Source: an uncultured Bacilli bacterium (GTDB lineage Bacteria > Bacillota_I > Bacilli_A > RF39 > UBA660). Taken from it: 64,000 bases of DNA. The stretch is from contig CALVYD010000001.1 in NCBI GenBank assembly GCA_944371995.1, positions 39,254 to 103,253 of the forward strand, read 5' to 3'. Both the position numbers and the translations under genes were made by a program. Of the stretch, positions 25,382 to 34,931 are shown piece after piece (position 1 is the stretch's first letter; each line of letters begins with the position of its first letter). The notes beneath the pieces were generated by a model, which saw nothing but the letters and a program-made list of their open reading frames with translations, had not been told where the DNA came from and did no database searches.

Positions 25382-25884
25382 TTCTGTTGTAGATTCTTCC
25401 TTGCTTGAACAACGGCTCTCAATTTTTTTGAGTATTCTAACTCTGCTTTTAAATATAAATTCTCTTTTTTTAATCTTTCGTTCTCTTCTTCAATTGTTTC
25501 TGTATTGTTTGATAATTTGGATTTTTTCATAATAGTTGGGCTCCTTCCACGTTTTCGTTCAACTATATTATAACCCATTTCTTGGTATTTTTTAATCCAA
25601 TTAGCTAACATTCCAGAACTGGAGAGTCCTTCATCTATTGCCACTGAATTTCTTGATTCATTATTCATTAATACTCGATTAATTATTCTTTCTTTTTCTT
25701 GTGGCAAATAATATTTATTTTTGACTGTTCTTAAAATATCTAATCCATGCTTATCAATTAATCGTACTAAATATTCAATAACTTCATGTCTTACATTATA
25801 TTTAGAAATTAATGTTGAAATTGGCAATCCTTTTTTTCTATCGTTATATAAATTTATTTTATCTTCATAAGTTAATTTTGACAT
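25372..25884 (-). CDS. IS3-family transposase OrfA (helix-turn-helix)
   Basis: A 170-residue protein with two helix-turn-helix segments (LPISTLISKYNVRHEVIEYLVR and NSVAIDEGLSSSGMLANWIKKY) and a C-terminal leucine-zipper-like coiled coil (EENERLKKENLYLKAELEYSKK). It binds the element ends. The K-K-K-stop end, coded AAG AAA AAG TAA, carries the presumed slippery run. Confidence 0.92.
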   Translation of the reverse strand: MSKLTYEDKINLYNDRKKGLPISTLISKYNVRHEVIEYLVRLIDKHGLDILRTVKNKYYLPQEKERIINRVLMNNESRNSVAIDEGLSSSGMLANWIKKYQEMGYNIVERKRGRSPTIMKKSKLSNNTETIEEENERLKKENLYLKAELEYSKKLRAVVQARKNLQQKKK

Positions 25885-25930
25885 ATTAAAACCTCGTTTC
25901 TCATGTCCAAGAAACGGGGTTCATATCAAT

Positions 25931-27001
25931 TTATTCATCCTTGTTTTCAAGTCTACCAACTTCTACTTTATTAATACTATCAAATTTACGAGATATCTTA
26001 TCAGTAGTAATAGAAACATTCTCAACATCCTTATTGACAGTCTGAATACTACGAGCAAGTTTATCCCAACGTTCCTTATATCTAGCAAATTCTAACCCTA
26101 ATTTATTTAGTTCCTCATGAATAACAGAAGTATACTTATCACGTTCCATATTTTTAATAATCATCTCTATAACAGTAAGAGTAGAAATTAAAGTAGTAGG
26201 ACTAGTAATCCAAACACGTTTCTTATAAGCGTATTCAATAATATCAGAATGATAAGCATTAACCTCTGCAAAAATAGCTTCTGCTGGTAAAAATAAAATA
26301 GCTTGATCTGTTGTCTCTCCTGGAATAATATATTTACTACTAATCGCATCAATATGTTTTTTCATATCCTGCTTAAACATCTTCTCATAATTACTACGCA
26401 CGGGAGGTGCTACCTTTTTATCAACCATCATTTGATAATGTTCCAGTGGAAACTTAGAATCAATCGCAATCGTACCAAGAGGCTCAGGAGCAAACACAAC
26501 ACAATCAGCAATAACACCAGTACTTAAAGTATACTGTAAACGGTAAATAGAATCATTCTTCTCACCAAAAACATTACTCAAAATATGTTTTAAATTAACT
26601 TCTCCAAAAATACCACGAGTCTTCTTGTCTGTCAAAATACTTTGCAAACTAACAATATCAGTAGACAATGTCTCAATCTTTTTCTGTGCTTCATCTATCT
26701 TAGATAACCTTTCAATAACATTCATAAAAGTCTTATTCGTCTTCTCAAAATTTTGATCAAGTCTTTCATTTACCTTTTCATTAACCGCAAGTAATCTTCT
26801 TTCAACCTGCTCATTCAATTTAGTAAAATCCTCATTTAAACTACGAGATAAGTCATTTTTAAAATCTCCCATCTCCTTCATCATATTAACTTCAAGTCTA
26901 CTTAGACGATCCGTAATATTACTCTCATTAATATTCTTAAATAAAGAAACAACTACTAAAATCAAAATAACAATTAATAATCCAATAATAACGTAATCCA
27001 T
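25931..27001 (-). CDS. rmuC: DNA recombination protein RmuC
   Basis: A 356-residue protein: N-terminal transmembrane helix (3-22), coiled coil to about 120, then the RmuC nuclease-like domain (GIFGEVNLKHILSNVFGE, IADCVVFAPEPLGTIAIDSKFPLEHY, DQAILFLPAEAIFAEV). RmuC limits sequence inversions and is related to restriction-type nucleases. An IS3 element has landed directly behind its stop codon, so the native terminator is probably lost. Confidence 0.95.
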   Translation of the reverse strand: MDYVIIGLLIVILILVVVSLFKNINESNITDRLSRLEVNMMKEMGDFKNDLSRSLNEDFTKLNEQVERRLLAVNEKVNERLDQNFEKTNKTFMNVIERLSKIDEAQKKIETLSTDIVSLQSILTDKKTRGIFGEVNLKHILSNVFGEKNDSIYRLQYTLSTGVIADCVVFAPEPLGTIAIDSKFPLEHYQMMVDKKVAPPVRSNYEKMFKQDMKKHIDAISSKYIIPGETTDQAILFLPAEAIFAEVNAYHSDIIEYAYKKRVWITSPTTLISTLTVIEMIIKNMERDKYTSVIHEELNKLGLEFARYKERWDKLARSIQTVNKDVENVSITTDKISRKFDSINKVEVGRLENKDE

Positions 27002-27010
27002 ATTTTTCTC

Positions 27011-27598
27011 CTATTCCAAATCAACTTTTTTCCCGACTACTTTAGAAACCATATACGCAACAACAAGCATTAAAGATACAATAATAATCGTATTAATATC
27101 TGTAATACTTTCAATTAAACTTTTACTAACATATCCCCAGAAAGTAATCATAAACACTTTTCCAATAAAAATAGCAAATAAAAACTTACGTCTGCTAACT
27201 CTAGCAATACCACAGATAATATTAATTAAAAAAGCCGGCGTAAACGGTAAGGCAACAACTAAAACCAAGTTAGAAAAAGAAATACTTTGAAACTTATATA
27301 TTGCTTTATCAACTTTTTTCAATGTTTTAGGAGATAATACTTTCTGTAATAATTTCTCAGACAAAAAAGAAAACAATAAATAAGATAAAAAACAACCTAG
27401 ACAAGTTGCTGTCCAAGAAAGTATAATACCAAAAAAGTCTCCAAAAGCATTAACGTTAAGAGCAACAAAAACTCCCAAGGGTAAAACAGGTAAAAAGGAT
27501 TCTAAAAGAACCAACATAAATCCAAATAAAAATCCTCCATCACTAATAAATTGTGTACAAAAGTCAACAAAAGAATTAACAACCTGCAAAGTCATCAC
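27011..27598 (-). CDS. VTT/DedA-type membrane protein (TVP38/TMEM64 family)
   Basis: A 195-residue protein with about five hydrophobic helices. The LESFLPVLPLGVFVALNVNAFG loop and the later NLVLVVALPFTPAFLINIICGIARVSRRKFL block are the re-entrant VTT signature. The family is linked to lipid flipping or membrane homeostasis. Start is uncertain: GTG 27598, ATG 27595, or TTG 27589, the last having the best distance to AAAGG. Confidence 0.85.
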   Translation of the reverse strand: MMTLQVVNSFVDFCTQFISDGGFLFGFMLVLLESFLPVLPLGVFVALNVNAFGDFFGIILSWTATCLGCFLSYLLFSFLSEKLLQKVLSPKTLKKVDKAIYKFQSISFSNLVLVVALPFTPAFLINIICGIARVSRRKFLFAIFIGKVFMITFWGYVSKSLIESITDINTIIIVSLMLVVAYMVSKVVGKKVDLE

Positions 27599-27620
27599 CT
27601 TTAACTATTATAGTACACTT

Positions 27621-27905
27621 TTACCTCTTAAACAAGTAATTCTTATAGCCTCCTATAATTGAAATAGCATGATACCCTTTCATACGAAGTCTCATGCAAA
27701 CATCTTCACTAATATATCCGACATCACAATACAAATAATAGGTTTTATTATAATCTAAATACTTCTCTGGATGATAGATAAGTTCAGAACTAACAATATT
27801 TTTAGCTCCCGGAATATGACCATCTAAATAACTTTTAGCATCACGAATATCAATTAAATTAATAGAACCAAGGTTTTTCAATAATTCATCCACTGTAATT
27901 TTCAT
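27621..27905 (-). CDS. Rhodanese-domain protein
   Basis: A 94-residue single rhodanese domain: NLIDIRDAKSYLDGHIPGAKNI, then the catalytic loop YCDVGYIS with Cys60. It transfers sulfane sulfur in the cytosol; the acceptor is unknown. Start set at ATG 27905 because AGGTGGT lies seven bases upstream; the longer frame has a hydrophobic, unlikely head. Confidence 0.9.
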   Translation of the reverse strand: MKITVDELLKNLGSINLIDIRDAKSYLDGHIPGAKNIVSSELIYHPEKYLDYNKTYYLYCDVGYISEDVCMRLRMKGYHAISIIGGYKNYLFKR

Positions 27906-27928
27906 AAGACCACCTACTATAAAATATG

Positions 27929-27959
27929 AAAAAAAAGAATCTATCATCATAATAGATTC
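27929..27959 (-). terminator. Terminator at the downstream end of the secretion/pilus cluster
   Basis: Stem GAATCTAT/ATAGATTC (27937-27944 with 27952-27959), seven-base loop, eight T on the minus strand, directly behind the last gene of the cluster. Confidence 0.92.
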
Positions 27960-29141
27960 CTATTTTATAGTATATGGTTTCTCTAAAGTACCTTTTCCAC
28001 TATCCAACATAACATTAGCATCTAACATAATAACAGGTCTAGCTACTCTATAACTAGAAGCAGAGACAGAATCTACAACTCCTGACGAATTAACACTATA
28101 AACATCTGAAGTATTTTCGCTAGAAGCAGTAATTAACCACCATTTATCACCATTAGTTAAATAATTATAATTTTGACAAGCACGATCAAGTATAGTTTGA
28201 CAATTTTCATCTAAACTAGCCATCATATAATCAGCTGCAGTCAATAATCCTATCTTTTGATTAGAAAAAGTTTCACTACATTCAACAGAATTATCTTTTG
28301 TAGTATCAGCAGCAGTTCTTTTAGCAATACATAAATCAAAACTTACAAGCTTACTTCTATCATCATCAGACAAAATTGCCCCATCCTCATCATTAGATTC
28401 ATAAAGTGATTCTAAAGACTCGCGGACACGACTAGTCCCATAATTATTGATTCCTCGATTATAACCTACTTGAGAATTATAACGATCATCCCAGGAACCA
28501 GATAGAATGCTATCTCCTGCATAAATCAACATAATTTGTCCATTAGAAGTAATTTTAACAACTCTCCATAAAGACAAATCCAATTGAACATAATTATCTA
28601 CAAGTTCTCCTCGATAAATATATGAATCCCCTACTTGATATAAACCATAGCCCTGTGTAACAACTTGTAGAGTAATAGCATCCTTCAAACTTTTAGTAAT
28701 ATAAGCATCTCCACACTCTAAAGTAGGAATATATAAATAATCACTACCATTGGTCTGAACACTAACTTTACCAGAACAACTAACACCATCTTTGGTATAT
28801 TCAGAAAGTGGTTTCATATATTCATATGATGCTAAAGTAGACGCATCAATTTCCACTCTTTGATTTTCATTTTCAGGCAATTTACTAGAATTATCCTTAA
28901 AATATTGAACAGCAGCATCACGCATAATTTCTTCTATATCATCATAACTATAATTCTTTTGTACAAAAGAAGATACAAGAAATAAAATTAAAAATAAAAC
29001 TAATACACCAGCAACAATAATAACACCTAGAAAAAGTAATTTCTTTTTTAATTCATTGTCAGTACCTTTATGAGAAGATGACTTTTTTTCTTCATCCGTA
29101 TTAATAGCATTAAAGCTACCAACATTAAAATTTGATCCCAT
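27960..29141 (-). CDS. Membrane-anchored surface protein of the secretion/pilus cluster
   Basis: A 393-residue protein with a cytosolic head, one transmembrane helix (about 33-56) and an extracellular part. The region after the helix (DIEEIMRDAAVQYFKDNSSKLP) resembles the start of the 51496-53304 protein (VEDAAKRYFEINSSQLP), and both have a Cys pair in the next 80 residues. The C-terminal half is a WRV...RPVIML...GTLEKPYTI module that occurs twice in the other protein. Possibly a minor pilin or adhesin displayed by the apparatus. Good AGGAGG ribosome site. Confidence 0.7.
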   Translation of the reverse strand: MGSNFNVGSFNAINTDEEKKSSSHKGTDNELKKKLLFLGVIIVAGVLVLFLILFLVSSFVQKNYSYDDIEEIMRDAAVQYFKDNSSKLPENENQRVEIDASTLASYEYMKPLSEYTKDGVSCSGKVSVQTNGSDYLYIPTLECGDAYITKSLKDAITLQVVTQGYGLYQVGDSYIYRGELVDNYVQLDLSLWRVVKITSNGQIMLIYAGDSILSGSWDDRYNSQVGYNRGINNYGTSRVRESLESLYESNDEDGAILSDDDRSKLVSFDLCIAKRTAADTTKDNSVECSETFSNQKIGLLTAADYMMASLDENCQTILDRACQNYNYLTNGDKWWLITASSENTSDVYSVNSSGVVDSVSASSYRVARPVIMLDANVMLDSGKGTLEKPYTIK

Positions 29142-29152
29142 GGATACACCTC

Positions 29153-31684
29153 CTAATTATCAAAGAAATCATCAAAGAATTCATCATCATCATCGTCATC
29201 ATCTAAAACCAAATTAGGAGCTTGCTTTTCTTTGACTTCCTTTTGTTCTTCTATTTTTTTATCTTCTATATGAACATCAGCATTACTTGGATTGGAAATA
29301 CCAGAAGTAATAGTATTAGATATAATAGTTGGATGGGTCTCTACCTCATCAAAAGAATCCTGTTTATCTCTCATAACAACTTTATTATCTTTAGTAGTAT
29401 CAACTACTGTAGCATCAGAAACAGAAGTAGATTTACTATTATTTTTCTTATCCTCTTGTTCTTTATTATTACGCTTCTCTTCTTCCTCAAGTTCTGCGAT
29501 TTTTGCATCAATTTTACGAACTAACTCATCAACATCAAAGCCAAGTCCCTCATTAGAACTAGACATTGGTGCAGTCGATGGAGAATTAGCAGGTTGAGAA
29601 GAAAAACCAGAAGGTTTGATATCCGGAATAGGAGTTCTAAAAGGAGAACTTTGATTCATTCCCGTCGTAGGATGACTTGAGATATCAGAAACCTCAGAAG
29701 AAGATGGATGAGATCCTGGCCTATTGGTTGACATAAATGGATTAAAAGAAGATGCTGTATTACTTCCTAGAGAATCTCCAAAAGGTCCACCTAACGAACC
29801 AGCCATAGGGTTTGGTCTAGCATTAGCCATAGGATTTGGCCTAGTACCAGGCATCATACCATTAGATGGTGCAAAAGGATTCCTAGCACCTCCTAGAGGA
29901 GGTAATCCACCAGGAAACATATCTTTACCATCTAAAGCATTAGAACCATTATCTGCAGCATTCATCATTTCTAACAATTTTTTCTTCTTCTGTGCCTTAA
30001 CAAACTCTTTGATATCAAAAGTATGAACCGGTTGTTTTTCACGTACTGGATATTCTGCTTGAGGATATTTATGTCCCCAATCTAATTTAAAGTATGGAGT
30101 AAACTTCGTTTTAAATGGTTGTTTTCTCATACGTAAAATAATAACTTCAAACTGTTTCATACGTTGTAAGTCAGATACTGTTACTAATGGTGTAGATGCA
30201 GTTTTTTCATCTTTTTTAGACTTAACTTCGCCACACATCTTAGAAATCTCTTCCAAAGCCTTAAGCTCTGTAGTAATCAAATAAATAATATTACCACAGT
30301 TACCACGAATAGTTTCTGCATTTTCTTTTCCATATACTTGGTCAAGTTGTGCAAAATTTTGAATAATCATAGTAAAACGAATATGTCTAGAACGAGCAGC
30401 AGTAATCATAGTAGTAACATCTTTTAAAGGTGGCATATTAGCAAACTCATCAAGTAAGAAATTAGTACGAACAGGAAGTTTTCCACCATGCTCTTGAGCA
30501 ACACCAATTAATGTTTCATAAATTTGTTTAAGTAAGATTGTAACTAAAGAATGATATGTCTTCTTTTCATCTTGTATAACAATAAATACCGCCGTAGGCT
30601 TCTCACCTATACTAGCTAAATCAATATCACTATGAGAAAGCATCTCACTTAAGTTATCACGAGAAGCAAATAATTTTACTTTTTGTTTAAATACAGATAA
30701 AATAGAACCCTTGGTCTCTGTTGGAGCCATAATTGTACTAGAAGCATTAATTGCTGCTGCACTACCAGGATCTTTAGCAGCAAAATACTCTTTAATATAA
30801 GTACTACCACCAAATTTTTCCTCACCAACAGTAGTTGCTAAAGAAATACTATTGATATTAATTTCTTCTTCTTTAGCATCTTCAAATAAACCTAACGCAA
30901 CTCCCGAAAAATAATCTGCTGATGTTTTTTCCCAGAAAGGATCAGCATTTTGATTAGACTCATCATACAAAATATTTAAAGCTAAGTCATCTAAAAGCTC
31001 AATAGCTTTATCTTGATTTCCTGATTTATACATTTGATATGGTAAAGACATTGGATTCCAAGCATTACCATTTTGCGGATCACGGAAATTCAAAAGTAAT
31101 ATCTGATAACCACGACTACGAAGCATATTACTAGTTTTTTCATAAATTTCGCCTTTAGGATCCGTAATAATCATAGATTCTTTCGCTTTAGCCAAACTAT
31201 GAACCAATGGTAAAATAACTGTCTGCGTTTTACCAGATCCAGTAGCACCAATAACTAAAGAATGATACTCACTATTATCTACCCACATCTCATTTTCATT
31301 AAGAATTAAAGGAACACCAGCCGCTTTCGCATTCTCTTGTTTAATTTCAACTTTCTCCAACTCTTCCTTTATTTCTTTTTCTTTTGCCCAGCGTGAATAT
31401 CCTTTATCTTTCTTATCCATCGTAAAACCAAAACCCTTTTCACGCTCAAAGAAATAAGAACTAACACTAACTAGTAATCCACCTAAAGCAAGGAAATAAA
31501 AAGTCAACGTAGCACCAATATATTTAGGACCAAAAGCAGGAAAAGGATTAAGACCATATAAATATCCTTCTGTTGCGAAAGTAGATAAATTCAAAACACC
31601 AATACATACAATATATAATAAAAATATTGCAAATAATACAAACATTAAAATATCTTCTGGATCTGCCCTAAACTTAAATTTCAT
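29153..31684 (-). CDS. VirD4/TraG-type coupling ATPase (T4CP)
   Basis: An 843-residue type IV coupling protein: two N-terminal transmembrane helices (14-34, 56-76), Walker A GATGSGKT at 146-153, ITDPKGE after it, and Walker B NFLLDEFANMPP with LLDEFAN at 410-416. Such ATPases recruit substrates to the channel. The C-terminal 280 residues are a Pro/Gly/Asn/Ser-rich tail that ends in a run of Asp. Start moved to ATG 31684 because GGGAG fits it; the frame from 31705 begins at a TTG that overlaps the ribosome site. No relaxase gene is nearby, so substrates may be proteins. Confidence 0.93.
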   Translation of the reverse strand: MKFKFRADPEDILMFVLFAIFLLYIVCIGVLNLSTFATEGYLYGLNPFPAFGPKYIGATLTFYFLALGGLLVSVSSYFFEREKGFGFTMDKKDKGYSRWAKEKEIKEELEKVEIKQENAKAAGVPLILNENEMWVDNSEYHSLVIGATGSGKTQTVILPLVHSLAKAKESMIITDPKGEIYEKTSNMLRSRGYQILLLNFRDPQNGNAWNPMSLPYQMYKSGNQDKAIELLDDLALNILYDESNQNADPFWEKTSADYFSGVALGLFEDAKEEEININSISLATTVGEEKFGGSTYIKEYFAAKDPGSAAAINASSTIMAPTETKGSILSVFKQKVKLFASRDNLSEMLSHSDIDLASIGEKPTAVFIVIQDEKKTYHSLVTILLKQIYETLIGVAQEHGGKLPVRTNFLLDEFANMPPLKDVTTMITAARSRHIRFTMIIQNFAQLDQVYGKENAETIRGNCGNIIYLITTELKALEEISKMCGEVKSKKDEKTASTPLVTVSDLQRMKQFEVIILRMRKQPFKTKFTPYFKLDWGHKYPQAEYPVREKQPVHTFDIKEFVKAQKKKKLLEMMNAADNGSNALDGKDMFPGGLPPLGGARNPFAPSNGMMPGTRPNPMANARPNPMAGSLGGPFGDSLGSNTASSFNPFMSTNRPGSHPSSSEVSDISSHPTTGMNQSSPFRTPIPDIKPSGFSSQPANSPSTAPMSSSNEGLGFDVDELVRKIDAKIAELEEEEKRNNKEQEDKKNNSKSTSVSDATVVDTTKDNKVVMRDKQDSFDEVETHPTIISNTITSGISNPSNADVHIEDKKIEEQKEVKEKQAPNLVLDDDDDDDEFFDDFFDN

Positions 31685-31739
31685 ACGATTACTCCCTTTC
31701 GCCAAATATTATAACATCAAAATCATAACTCGTCATTAA

Positions 31740-32522
31740 TTATTGATTAGAAATTACAATTTTAAACTCACCATCAGAAAACTCATATAACATTGCAACC
31801 GGCGTTTGAACACTATATTTTGAACAAACAAGAATCAATTCATAATCCCTATCATTATCAAAATCTGCAACAGTATATAATTGAGGTCTACAACCATTTG
31901 TTCCATCATTTTGATCTACGTCTTCATAAAGCATATATATTTTACCACTTTTTACCATAAAAACAAAGGAAAAATATTTATCAGGGAAAAAATCAGTAGC
32001 AAAAACATTACTAACGAAATAAAAATCTTCTAAAACTCCATCTTTATCAAAATCAAAAGAAGTCATTTTAGCTAAAGTATAAGATGCGTTACTACTTAAT
32101 TCATGCTCCTCTAAAACTTGATTAACATAACTAAAGTCATCAATATCAGAAACTGTAAATGGTAACACATCCATATCAAAATCAGCCTGATAAGCAAATA
32201 AATCTCCTTGATAATTAACTGCTTGACGATTATCATCAAACAAGTACCATTTATCATCTAACCAGACAGAATAATTACCAAAAAACTGATTATTTACATA
32301 AGTTGTAAATTTTTGCCAATTAAGAGAAGAAAGCGTTTGATTGTTAGTAATATTCATCCATGATCTAAAAGAATAATTCCAAACAGCACTATTACCTATC
32401 AACAAAGTAGTGGTAGCTTTTCGTTCTCTAGTCTCATCAATTCCAAAAAACAAATACATAAAAACGCCATAAATAATTAAAACAATTATAAGTACAATAT
32501 ATTTCATTCTTCCCTTTTTCAT
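31740..32522 (-). CDS. Membrane-anchored protein with FG-GAP-like Asp repeats
   Basis: A 260-residue protein: one N-terminal transmembrane helix (8-26), then an extracellular domain. Two segments, DFDKDGVLEDFYFVS and DFDNDRDYELILVC, match FG-GAP/VCBS blade signatures with calcium-type DxDxD loops. Four Cys are few and unpaired. Between the T4CP and wall-hydrolase genes, it may be a surface or channel accessory protein. AGGAGA ribosome site. Confidence 0.65.
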   Translation of the reverse strand: MKKGRMKYIVLIIVLIIYGVFMYLFFGIDETRERKATTTLLIGNSAVWNYSFRSWMNITNNQTLSSLNWQKFTTYVNNQFFGNYSVWLDDKWYLFDDNRQAVNYQGDLFAYQADFDMDVLPFTVSDIDDFSYVNQVLEEHELSSNASYTLAKMTSFDFDKDGVLEDFYFVSNVFATDFFPDKYFSFVFMVKSGKIYMLYEDVDQNDGTNGCRPQLYTVADFDNDRDYELILVCSKYSVQTPVAMLYEFSDGEFKIVISNQ

Positions 32523-32532
32523 ATCTCTTCTC

Positions 32533-34905
32533 CTATGCCGTTACTTGAAAATAAGCAAGTTGACTAGTATTCTGCCAATTATACTGACTCCACATATCAG
32601 TAGACTGGCTACCTGGATCCATCATAAGTACTCTATCACCATCAATACCATCAATAGCTACCCAGTGTTCTCCAGTACTACCCTTAACTTCAGCAACTAC
32701 GTAATAACCTTGATTTAATAAATTTTGAATAGCTTGTAATTTTTGTTGTTGAGTTTGTCCTGCAACAGAAATTTTATTTTGAAATACAAAGTTTGGAGCT
32801 GCATTACTAACTGCATTCCATACTAATAACGCACCAGTAAATCCACCAGTATCATTTAATTTTTGTACAAAAGTACCAGGATTAAAATCACCATTTACAG
32901 TCGTTGCTACACCACTCTTAGCTATTAACATAGAAACAGAAGTAGCTAAACAACCAACATTACCAATAGTTTTAGTAGATGTACCAATAGTAATATCTTT
33001 CCAAGCAGGATCCGTTTGTTTCCAACCAGAATAAGGACCTGCACTACCTGTACTAGCACAACCACTACCAGAACCATTATTACAATTCATTTTATCTATA
33101 TTAGAAGCTCCATATACTTGCAATAAAATTTGTCTATAATTTAATCCTTGATTAGCCAAATCAATAAATGTATTCTGCGTAGAAGAAACATAACCAGTAG
33201 AAATAATATTTCCCTGCTCATTTACCAGTACTTCTCCCATGGTAGAATTAGCTAAAGTACGCATCTTATGATCTTCAGGTAAAGGATTTTTTAATAATAC
33301 CGGATAATTAACACCACTACGGACTGTACCATATTGCTGTCCATCATTCATTGCTGAACATCCTAAATCCGGATTACAATACACTTGATCTGCAACACAA
33401 GAAGAAAGTTGTAAAATCCATTGACCATTTTCCTCTTCTAACTTTTTACCCTGCGCATTTCCCATGGCAAGAGGTCGAGCCAAAGAATAACTTCTAGCCG
33501 CAACCATCTGAGCTTTAATTGCCTCATCTGGAGCACTAGGACCAATTTCTTGATAAGCTACACCCAATATATACTGTTCAAATGGAACTAATTCCTCCCC
33601 TGCCAAAGGTGTATTCCAATCACCACTTCCAAAAGAACCAGAGCATTCCATCAATCGAACTTTCAAATCAGAAATAGTCATTTGCTGTGATACATTACCA
33701 CGATCAGAAAGATAAAAACCTTTAATAGAATAAACACAAGATCCTAAACTAGCACAACTAGAAGTATCTGCATCAATTAAATCTAAATAATCTTCATAAT
33801 ACTGAAAAACTTCATCTGCCATAGTTTCATACTCGTCTTCATCACGACCAGGAAGATAGCTAGGAAAAATAGAATTAACTAAATTATTTCTAAAAGTATC
33901 TTCATTATAACTGTTACCAGAAAACATACTATTAGCAATATCCGTAATAACAGAAGTTGTCATATCATTATAAGAAATATCTGCTCCATTCTGATTTAAA
34001 ACAGTATACACAGCTGAAATATAAACTGCATTAAAGCTTTTACCTTGCATTTGAAACTGTTGTTTAACAGAGTTAACTCTCTCAAAAAACTCCTCTGCAT
34101 CTTTATCAGATGTAGAAAATTCCACATCACCAGTATCTCCTCCAGTAGCATTACTAACTCCAAAAGCATCTTCATACCCGGCTAATATACCAGAACCTTG
34201 TGCCAATACCAATAAAAAAAGAAAGAGAAGGAAAAAGCCTGCGACAAAAGAAATAATTCCTAGTTTAACTGCAACATTACCAGACAAGATTCCTTTAAAA
34301 GAACCCTTTTGAGACTCTTGTGATTCATCAGAATCATCATCTAAAAAATTAGATTTAGAGCGTCGACCAAAAGGATTAGGAAATCCAAAACCAGAAGAAC
34401 TATCCGAAGTAGTAGAACCATTGCCTTCAGTATTACTTTCACCATTATTTGACTTTTCTCTAGTCACTTGATTAGCATTATTTAATGCTTCATTCTGACC
34501 TCTTGCAGCATTTTTTTCTTGAATATTTGGAAGATTAGATGCTTTATTAGCTGCATCCAAAGCACCACTATCATTAGCTTTAGAGAGTGCCTTTCTAGTT
34601 AACGGATTTTTAGCAAAATTTCTTCCAAGTTGTTGACCCATTTTTGATTTACCAATGGCGTCCCCTACTTTACCACCTATTTTAGCACCTACTCCTCCGC
34701 CAAAATAACCTCCAATGGCAGAACCTGCAGCCTTAGCAGCTTTTTGTGTTCCTTCTTGTGCAGACTGCTTTTCTCTATCTGCTTTAGACTGATAATTTTC
34801 GGGTTGATGAGTGCCAGCCTGATGATTGTTGTTATTATTATTGTTATTATTATCACCATGTTGAACACGATTACCATGTAAATTATTACCATTCAATACT
34901 GACAC
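32533..34905 (-). CDS. Cell-wall hydrolase: SpoIID domain fused to C39-type peptidase
   Basis: A 790-residue protein. Residues 1-200 are a low-complexity cytoplasmic head rich in Asn and Gly (a run of Asn near 19-27). A transmembrane helix lies at 212-236. A SpoIID/LytB domain follows (VPFEQYILGVAYQEI with Glu453, then AIKAQMVAARSYSLAR). Residues 625-785 are a papain-like C39 peptidase with Cys652 in GNVGCLATS, His747 in GEHWVAIDG and Asp763. The pair could cut glycan strands and peptides to open the wall for the channel, the role of VirB1/CwlT proteins in type IV systems. GTG start with AGGTGGTG upstream. Confidence 0.88.
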   Translation of the reverse strand: MSVLNGNNLHGNRVQHGDNNNNNNNNNHQAGTHQPENYQSKADREKQSAQEGTQKAAKAAGSAIGGYFGGGVGAKIGGKVGDAIGKSKMGQQLGRNFAKNPLTRKALSKANDSGALDAANKASNLPNIQEKNAARGQNEALNNANQVTREKSNNGESNTEGNGSTTSDSSSGFGFPNPFGRRSKSNFLDDDSDESQESQKGSFKGILSGNVAVKLGIISFVAGFFLLFLFLLVLAQGSGILAGYEDAFGVSNATGGDTGDVEFSTSDKDAEEFFERVNSVKQQFQMQGKSFNAVYISAVYTVLNQNGADISYNDMTTSVITDIANSMFSGNSYNEDTFRNNLVNSIFPSYLPGRDEDEYETMADEVFQYYEDYLDLIDADTSSCASLGSCVYSIKGFYLSDRGNVSQQMTISDLKVRLMECSGSFGSGDWNTPLAGEELVPFEQYILGVAYQEIGPSAPDEAIKAQMVAARSYSLARPLAMGNAQGKKLEEENGQWILQLSSCVADQVYCNPDLGCSAMNDGQQYGTVRSGVNYPVLLKNPLPEDHKMRTLANSTMGEVLVNEQGNIISTGYVSSTQNTFIDLANQGLNYRQILLQVYGASNIDKMNCNNGSGSGCASTGSAGPYSGWKQTDPAWKDITIGTSTKTIGNVGCLATSVSMLIAKSGVATTVNGDFNPGTFVQKLNDTGGFTGALLVWNAVSNAAPNFVFQNKISVAGQTQQQKLQAIQNLLNQGYYVVAEVKGSTGEHWVAIDGIDGDRVLMMDPGSQSTDMWSQYNWQNTSQLAYFQVTA

Positions 34906-34931
34906 TTTTAATCACCACCTACATCAAAAGA

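Larger units (their letters stand above)
24490..25923 (-). mobile_element. IS3-family (IS150-like) insertion sequence
   Basis: A 1434-bp element with imperfect terminal inverted repeats: left TGAACCC (24490-24496), six bases, TTGGACA (24503-24509); right TGTCCAA (25904-25910), six bases, GGGTTCA (25917-25923). Ends start with TG and close with CA as in IS3 elements. It holds orfA and orfB on the minus strand with a frame change between them. No target site duplication is evident (flanks GAAC and TATC). It stands seven bases behind the rmuC stop codon. Confidence 0.93.

Noticed and set aside
29222..30026. Plus-strand frames opposite the VirD4 tail
   Set aside because: They arise from the low-complexity tail of the coupling protein read on the other strand.
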